From Rhabdophis nuchalis (taxonomy: Eukaryota; Chordata; Lepidosauria; Squamata; Natricidae), in NCBI GenBank assembly GCA_039707465.1, contig CM077658.1:14762074-14826073 (forward strand): a stretch of DNA of 64,000 bases, read 5' to 3'. The notes beneath the pieces were generated by a model. It was not told where the DNA came from and ran no database searches. It saw nothing but the letters and a program-made list of their open reading frames with translations. Below are positions 58,513-64,000 of the stretch, in pieces; within the stretch, counting starts at the first letter, position 1; every line of letters starts with the position of its first letter. The position numbers and the translations under genes were made by a program.

Positions 58513-59066
58513 TTTTTGTTTTTTTTTATATTGCAAAAGTTTTATTGGTTTTTACAAATTTTTTCAAATAGGGTAAGGTAAGGTGATACAGAAACATTTT
58601 GAGAACTTTCACGTCGAGATCAGTGGCCCCTCCAGGGCTTCATAATAAGGCATTGGTAATACATTTTTCAATAATACTACAAGGTGAAAATAAATGCATA
58701 CATCATAAATTCTAAATTCTCTACTGGCAATCATGTACAAACATCCAGATAAAAGGTTTTACAGTTTTAATAAAAAAGGCAAAGTCATTTTTTAGATCTA
58801 AGTCTCTTGGCAATTGTGTCTTCTTGTTCTCCTTCCTGGCCCCCAGCGGGCGGGGCCGTGGCCCCCTCTGCCCCCCCTGAATCTTCCCCCAGGATAGAGG
58901 CATGTTTTTTAAGAAAGGCTTCCGCCTCAGCAACTGTTTTAATCCTTACTCTTCCTCCTTCCCAGAACACCAACATCCCTTCTGGCATCGCCCACTTAAA
59001 CCAAATCCCGTGGTTAAACAATTTTTTAGATAAGAAGGAATACTTCCTTCTCATCTCTCTAATACC
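58513..59066 (-). mobile_element. L1 ORF1-only retroposon (half-L1-like)
   Basis: Flanked by TGCATGGAAAGT (58501-58512) and TGCCTGGAAAGT (59067-59078), a 12-bp duplication with one mismatch, with a poly(A) end at the left (T-rich 58513-58529). The minus-strand open frame 58785-59054 resembles the L1 ORF1 C-terminal domain (FLSKKLFNHGIWFKWAMPEG; VRIKTVAEAEAFLKK). A low-complexity Gly/Glu tail, a stop and about 270 nt of 3' sequence follow. No ORF2 text is present. The paralogous site at about 50112 is empty. Confidence 0.72.
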
Positions 59067-59410
59067 TGCCTGGAAAGTGTTTAGCGGTTTAATAACTGTA
59101 GTGTTAGGACTCAGGAAAGAGGTGTGTCTCCTGACACAATCTCTTCATTTGCCTGCGGCTCTTGGCATGCCCCTGGGAAGAGCATCTCCAAGGACCAGAA
59201 GAGATATAATACACCTCCTGTCTGCTACCCACCCAATTTGTACATCCTCCTCTGTGGTGCTTCTGAACGTTCCCCCTTAGGCCTGGATTCACACCAATAA
59301 ACAGCACAAATAAATAGCAACAGCATCCACTCCACAGGACTGGCCCTTCCCACAGGTGGCACTTGGGATGAAAGGTGATGCTAGGTAAGCTATTCCTTGA
59401 CCACGATGCG

Positions 59411-59416
59411 TTTATT
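59411..59416 (-). promoter_or_regulatory. poly(A) signal of gene G
   Basis: AATAAA on the minus strand about 145 nt after the G stop codon, at the position matching the F signal. Confidence 0.6.
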
Positions 59417-59559
59417 GTTAATAAACCACAGCAGGGCTGTCGTACTTGTTTAAGGACAGATTCCTCCTGCAGCAGACACCAGAGGGACAAATTCTCCTTT
59501 CAGTCCCCCAAAGATCTGATGCTTTTCCCCAGCGAGGAATTCAAGGGCGCTTATTCTCT

Positions 59560-60113
59560 TCACCAGGCTACTTTTTTCCCCTCCCAATCCAGAAAGGTTC
59601 CAGATGATGACGCATCTAAACCAGCGATGACCTTCACCAAGCCTTTAGTACTGGTCTCCACGGTCATCGGGGCCTGCGGGGAAAGGAGAAGCTGGATTAT
59701 GGCTCTGCAAATTGGTATAATCGTGATTTGGTGAATCTTCAATTCGATTCATAGTCTAGGACTGTGATGGCGAACCCATGGCAGGTGGGCCACTGATAGC
59801 ATGCAGAGCTCTCTCTGTGCGCACCCCAGCCGTCATCCCAGCCCAGATCCACTGCCGTCCAGCTGGTCTTCAGGTCTCTGCTGCGCATATGCAGGGGGTG
59901 CTCGCATCGCATTTGGCGGGTTTACATGCACTCACACCAGTGGTGGGTTTCAAAGTTTTTAGAACCTACTCTGTAGGTGTGGCCTATTTTGTGGGTGTGG
60001 CTTGGCAGTCATGTGACAGGGTGGGAGTGGCCACCTTTTAAAATGTGGTGAAACTCATTTAACAACGCTCTTGCTTAGCAACCAAAATTTTGGATTCAAT
60101 TGTGATGATAAAT

Positions 60114-60157
<44 letters not shown>

Positions 60158-63100
60158 TCCTTCCTTCCTTCCTTCCTTCCTTCCTTCCTTCCTTCCTTCC
60201 TTTCCTTTCCTTCCCGTTGGGTCACTGGCAGCGGCGGGTCAGATTTACTTCCAGGTACGCCGGTGGAACCCCCTCTCACCGGTTCTCTAAATTTCACCAA
60301 CCGGCTCTCGCGAGTAGGTGCAGAAACCCACCACTGGCACACACACACCGTTTGGGGCCTGGAAAGCTTCCTGCATCAACCTGGAAGCCAAAAATGGGCG
60401 CGGGGGCGCGGGGCGCATGCATTGGGGGTGCACACATGTGGGAAGTATGCATGGGCAGGGCATATGCACGGGGACGCTCGCATTGCATTTTGCGGTTGCG
60501 CACATGCTCTTTGGGCACTCGGCACCAAAAAGATTAGCCCTCCCTGGTCTAGGACCTGTAAAATCTTAACAGTTCAAGTCCTAACCAAGGCGCTAAGAGC
60601 TATTAGGTTATATTGTTGTTGTCGTTGTTAAATAATGGTTCTGTTCTAAACTCTGACTAGGCTGGCTCCAAAGACCGATGTTCTACTTGCAGTCTGCACG
60701 CACGCACGCACGCACGCACACACACATTGTGAGAGATGACACCCACAGAGGGGCAGCTGGTGTGAAGAGTACAGTGAGGTGGCACTTTCCCAGGAAAGAG
60801 GGAGCACATTTCAGAAGTGGGGTGAGACAAGAGGCAGCCCAGAGCAGAGATGGAGAGGAGACCAAGGAAGAGAGTTAGGATAGCCAATCCCTTTAATCTC
60901 CCAGGAATACAGTAGGAAAAGTTTAGTCTGGCAGGATTCTGTCTCTTGGGTATAATTAAATAAAAAACTGGATTATTTACACACGTAGACTAAAACAGAT
61001 GGACCCAAAAAATATATTTTTGCTTTATAAATATATATTTAAAAAGCCGGTTTGCTCTAGTGGTTAAGACACCAGGGTTGAAACTGGGAGACTGTCAGTT
61101 CACTTCCCACCTTAGGCAGGAAAGCCAGTTGGGTGACCTTGGACCAATCATCAGGAGATGTTGGGTTCTAGTCCCACCTTAGGCACGAAAGGATTACCTT
61201 GGGCCAATCATCAGATGATGTTGAGTTCTATTCCCGCCTTAGGCACGAAAGGGTGACATTGGGCCAATCATCAGGAGATGTTGAGTTCCACCTTAGGCAT
61301 AAAAGCCAATTGCATGACTAGACCAAACTGGCTCTCAATTACTAAATTTCCCCCCCCAAAATTGAGAATATTCATTATTCCCTCCTACCATCTTATAGTA
61401 CCTGTTCTGATCCCATTTCAGTCTTCACCCATCCAGGATGGAGCAGAACACAGGCAATTCCATCTTTTTTCAGTTCCTCTGCAAGGCAGACATTGACCAT
61501 GTTCAACGCTGTCTATAAAACAAAGCGTGAGAGAATGAATGGAAGAACCTGGGGCGGTGGGATCAAAAGAGGGATCAGCCTAGAGTCCCTACATAGTCAC
61601 AAGCAAACTATGTCCAACCCAAACTATGAGTGCTGTGGGCCCCTATCTAGCCCCAAGCAGGTGTTAATCCCAGTTGAAAAGATTTCTGTGCATAGGCATT
61701 AATAACAAATCAGCTTGCGATACTGGTGAATATCTGTAACCTGGGTGTAGGATGAGAGTGAAGGTTAATTCTCTGAGCTTTTGGTTTGGTTTCCAATTGT
61801 TTTATTACCAGACCAGGTAACATCTTCAGCAGAGTTATGGGGATGTCCGTATCAGTGTTCTTCTGCTTATAAGGCTGTGTGGTCAGTAGGTCTTGTGATT
61901 GGGAGGTCCAATCAGGTGGGGGTCATGTCAGGCATGGGACTTGTGATGGGACTTGTGATAGGCAGGTGTGGACCACATCAAGTGACGCTCTTACCTTCTG
62001 ATGGATTTTATGATCACCCTAGTTGACCCACACCTGACCCATCAGAAGACAAGACCCTCACTGGACACAACCCAAAGAATCAAGGTTGAGAGTGAAGGTT
62101 CATCCTCCAAGCTTGTGGGTCAGCTTCCAAACATTTTGTTAACCAGACATGGTAACATCTTCAATAGCTGAAGATGTCTGTGTCAGTGTTCTTTTGTATA
62201 TAAGGAATTTGTGTGGTCAGTAGTGATGGGGAAGGCACTTCAGGTAAGGGTCATGTTAGGTGAGGGTCACGTCAGGCAAGGGGCTTCTAATGGGTCTTTT
62301 GATTGGTCTGACAACCCAAGATGATTCACACCTGACTCATCACAAGACTGATCACAGGACCCTCACCTCCCCATCACAACCTACTGACCACCCAAATCCC
62401 TTATAAGCAGAAGACCACCAACACTGATATCCCCTAAACTCCACTGAAGATGTTACCTAGCCCAGTAACAATCAGAGACCAGCTCACAAGCTTGGAAAAT
62501 GAGCCTCCACCCTCAATAAATCAGTTTAACTGAACCTTCAGGTGTGCACCTGAGTTTTCATCATCATTTAAACAAATACTTTCCCTGATGGTCACACACC
62601 TTCTGAACCTGGTTGGTGCCAGGTTCAGTTTCACTTCACAAAGACTTCACATTGAGCAGAGGCCACTGGGGGCCAGAAACGGGCAGGCAGGAGGGCTAGA
62701 GACACCTTGGACCATCTCGTCAGCTACGTTCCAAATAAGAGAATTTCCGAATTACCTTGCTGACACGATATTGGTACCCTGGGGGAAGTTGTGTTTGGGT
62801 CTTAAAACCCTGCCCAAGGGAGCTAATGATAGTAGACATGTTGACGACAACTGCCCGGTTTCCTCCCACGTTCCCTTTTGTGGCCTCCTTGGCAGCCTTC
62901 TTCAGGAGAGGCAGGAATTCCTAAAATACACACAAAACACTAGGCTGAGATGTTACATTTCTCTTCTTCATGAATCTCCTTCAGATCCCGAGTTATATTC
63001 TCACTGGCATTTTTTATTTCCGAAGTCATGGCTTTTTTCTTGGTGCCACCTCTGATCCCATGGACCTTCTTGGACTACCTATACAGCACCCGGGTCCCTA

Positions 63101-64000
63101 AATACCAGGCTTACCTTGACAACAAGGAGGGGCCCCACTACATTGGTATTGTATGACATTAGCATGTCTTCCTGATCGACGTGTTCCAGGAAAAGAGCCT
63201 GGGAATTTCTGCCAGCGTTGTTGATTAGCAGATTGAGCCCTTGTCCATTCAGATGGGATTCCACTTCTGACGCGGCCCGCTTTATACTGGAAAGGTTTGT
63301 CGTATCTACCACACACAGAAGAAAGCTAATAGGACAGGTGTCAATAAAAACCACTTGGTTCCTAATTTGATGCCTACAGATAAAGTGTAAATGGAAAAGA
63401 AAGACCTTTGGAGACAGGAAGAAAAGCTGCAGCCTAGATAACCATCTGATAAATGAATTCTGCCCACCCAGAAGTTAATTATTAGTATGTTGTTTCAGTT
63501 ATGTGCATCAAAAAGCTTACCGTCTTTTTCCTGAAATACTATGCTGTGAGAAATATGTTAAAGTGCCACAAAATGTTTTGATAGCATACCTAGTTGAACC
63601 ACATGAGTGCTGTTATGTTGCCTTGCCAAATTCTGCAAATCCTGCAATTTAGAAAGAAAACGTTAAAAAGAACAGGTTGAATGGATAACATATATAAAAA
63701 AGCATATTCTGCCATCTTAATTCCTGTATTGATTTTTTACAATCCTTTCATCTCTTTTATTCGGGGTGGAGTTGGGGCAACTTAATAGAGCTGAGCGTTT
63801 GCTGGCCAGATGTCCTTCCTGATGCCTACACAGAGTTCATAGCAGGTATTTTGTCTTTGTGGCCTGATCGAAAAATATCTGCTGCTGCCTGGGATTGAAC
63901 TCTCAAACGTCCGAGTGGGAGGCGAGCGTCTTCACCTCTAACCCACCACACCGCTCTTCAATTCCTTCATAGCAGGATATCCCAGTGGATTGTTTTTATC
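59560..64000 (-). CDS. SDR gene G (C-factor/sniffer-like), exons 2-6, 5' end off window
   Basis: Minus-strand exons in transcript order: 63590-63641, 63115-63305, 62756-62920, 61402-61512, 59560-59673. They encode 210 residues to stop TGA; exon 1 should lie beyond position 64000. With a 48-codon exon 1 the protein would be about 258 residues. Motifs: LLINNAG, NMST (Thr at the catalytic Ser position, as in F), YRVSK, HPGWVKTEM (Asp of the usual TDM is Glu), C-terminal DWEGKKVAW. Exon 3 differs from F at three residues and the start of exon 4 almost not at all. The second half of exon 4, exon 5 and exon 6 differ more. All borders are GT/AG and the frame is open, so it is probably functional as far as seen. 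Confidence 0.88.
59762..60546. mobile_element. hAT-type element carrying a nested MITE
   Basis: Outer ends CTGTGATGGCGAACCC and GATTAGCCCTCCCTG. Perfect 8-bp duplication GTCTAGGA (59754-59761, 60547-60554). GC-rich interior; no transposase. Confidence 0.85.
59938..60336. mobile_element. hAT-type MITE with internal microsatellite, copy 4
   Basis: Same inverted ends as copy 1, nested in the element above. Internal TTTC/TTCC run of about 100 bp (60115-60215). The target duplication is not clear because it falls in a CA-rich stretch. Confidence 0.85.
60547..61042. other. Gene G intron 5, little recognised
   Basis: A short (GCAC)n-(AC)n run at 60695-60728. Otherwise nothing identified. Confidence 0.45.
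61043..61345 (+). mobile_element. tRNA-derived SINE, family 3, internally triplicated
   Basis: Head GGTTTGCTCTAGTGGTTAAG is tRNA-like. The segment GGGCCAATCATCAGGAGATG...CCTTAGGCACGAAAGG occurs three times in a row (units of about 60 bp, 61133-61310). Gene F's matching intron (52440-52530) has about one unit. Confidence 0.72.
61745..62570. repeat. Large imperfect fold-back repeat
   Basis: The left arm (about 61810-61935) returns as its reverse complement at about 62345-62480, including GGTAACATCTTCAGC and CTTCTGCTTATAAGG. A further direct copy lies at 62140-62280. A single arm is present in gene F at 52820-53200. It lies in intron 4 of gene G. Confidence 0.7.

Larger units (their letters stand above)
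57000..64000. repeat. Segmental duplication, copy 2 (orphan exon plus gene G)
   Basis: Second copy of the 48.2-55.8 kb block, running past the right edge. It lacks the Tc1-like element. It has its own later insertions: an L2 piece (57300-57695), an L1 ORF1-only retroposon (58513-59066) and a nested hAT pair (59762-60546). Confidence 0.85.

Noticed and set aside
58785..59054. 89-aa frame as a small host gene
   Set aside because: Resembles the L1 ORF1 C-terminal domain and is flanked by a target duplication and poly(A).
1..64000. Bacterial origin suggested by the C-factor-like proteins
   Set aside because: Conserved spliced exons, SINEs, LINEs and microsatellites throughout show a vertebrate nuclear genome. 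SDRs of this type are ancient and shared with bacteria.

Overview
This is vertebrate nuclear DNA, most likely from a squamate reptile and plausibly a snake. The support is indirect: CR1, L2 and L1 LINE remnants, tRNA-derived SINEs of squamate type with TTTACC-like or TATTGC-like tails, many non-autonomous hAT and TA-target elements, and very heavy microsatellite content (GATA, GGAA, TTTC, ATAAAT). There is no operon structure, no CRISPR array and no rRNA. Introns are long with GT/AG borders.

The only host genes I can support form a clustered family of classical short-chain dehydrogenase/reductases (SDRs). They are the small cytosolic 'C-factor/sniffer-like' carbonyl-reductase type of about 255-261 residues. 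Each full locus has the same six coding exons (about 144-147, 52-55, 188-191, 159-168, 111-117 and 114-120 nt). The only split codon is between exons 2 and 3. Exon 1 carries the TGxxxGxG dinucleotide-binding loop and a basic residue after beta-2 (NADPH type). Exon 3 carries NNAG, exon 4 the catalytic Ser and YxxxK, exon 5 HPGW, and exon 6 a tail ending in Trp.

Layout: gene A (+, 3' part, 1-3354); gene B (+, complete, 10627-20131); gene C (-, complete, 24253-30785); relic D (+, exons 1 and 5 only, 38007-41590); gene E (-, complete, 43355-50084); gene F (-, complete, 51583-55741); an orphan degenerate exon 1 (-, 58359-58475); gene G (-, exons 2-6, 59560-63641, exon 1 beyond the right edge). A and B are tandem duplicates. 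F and G result from a later duplication of a roughly 7-8 kb block (about 48.2-55.8 kb onto about 57.0-64 kb). That block also copied exon 1 of E and left it stranded.

Most remaining bases are transposon. Several insertions carry target-site duplications I could read, including nested cases (L1 in SINE, hAT in hAT, solo LTR in LINE, CR1 in SINE). Because the locus is duplicated, several have an empty paralogous site, which orders the events. The most interesting biology is in the SDR family: F and G have Thr at the catalytic Ser position and a divergent loop just before the catalytic Tyr, next to a tract where the two copies are nearly identical. I found no wholly new type of system. Substrates of these enzymes cannot be read from sequence.
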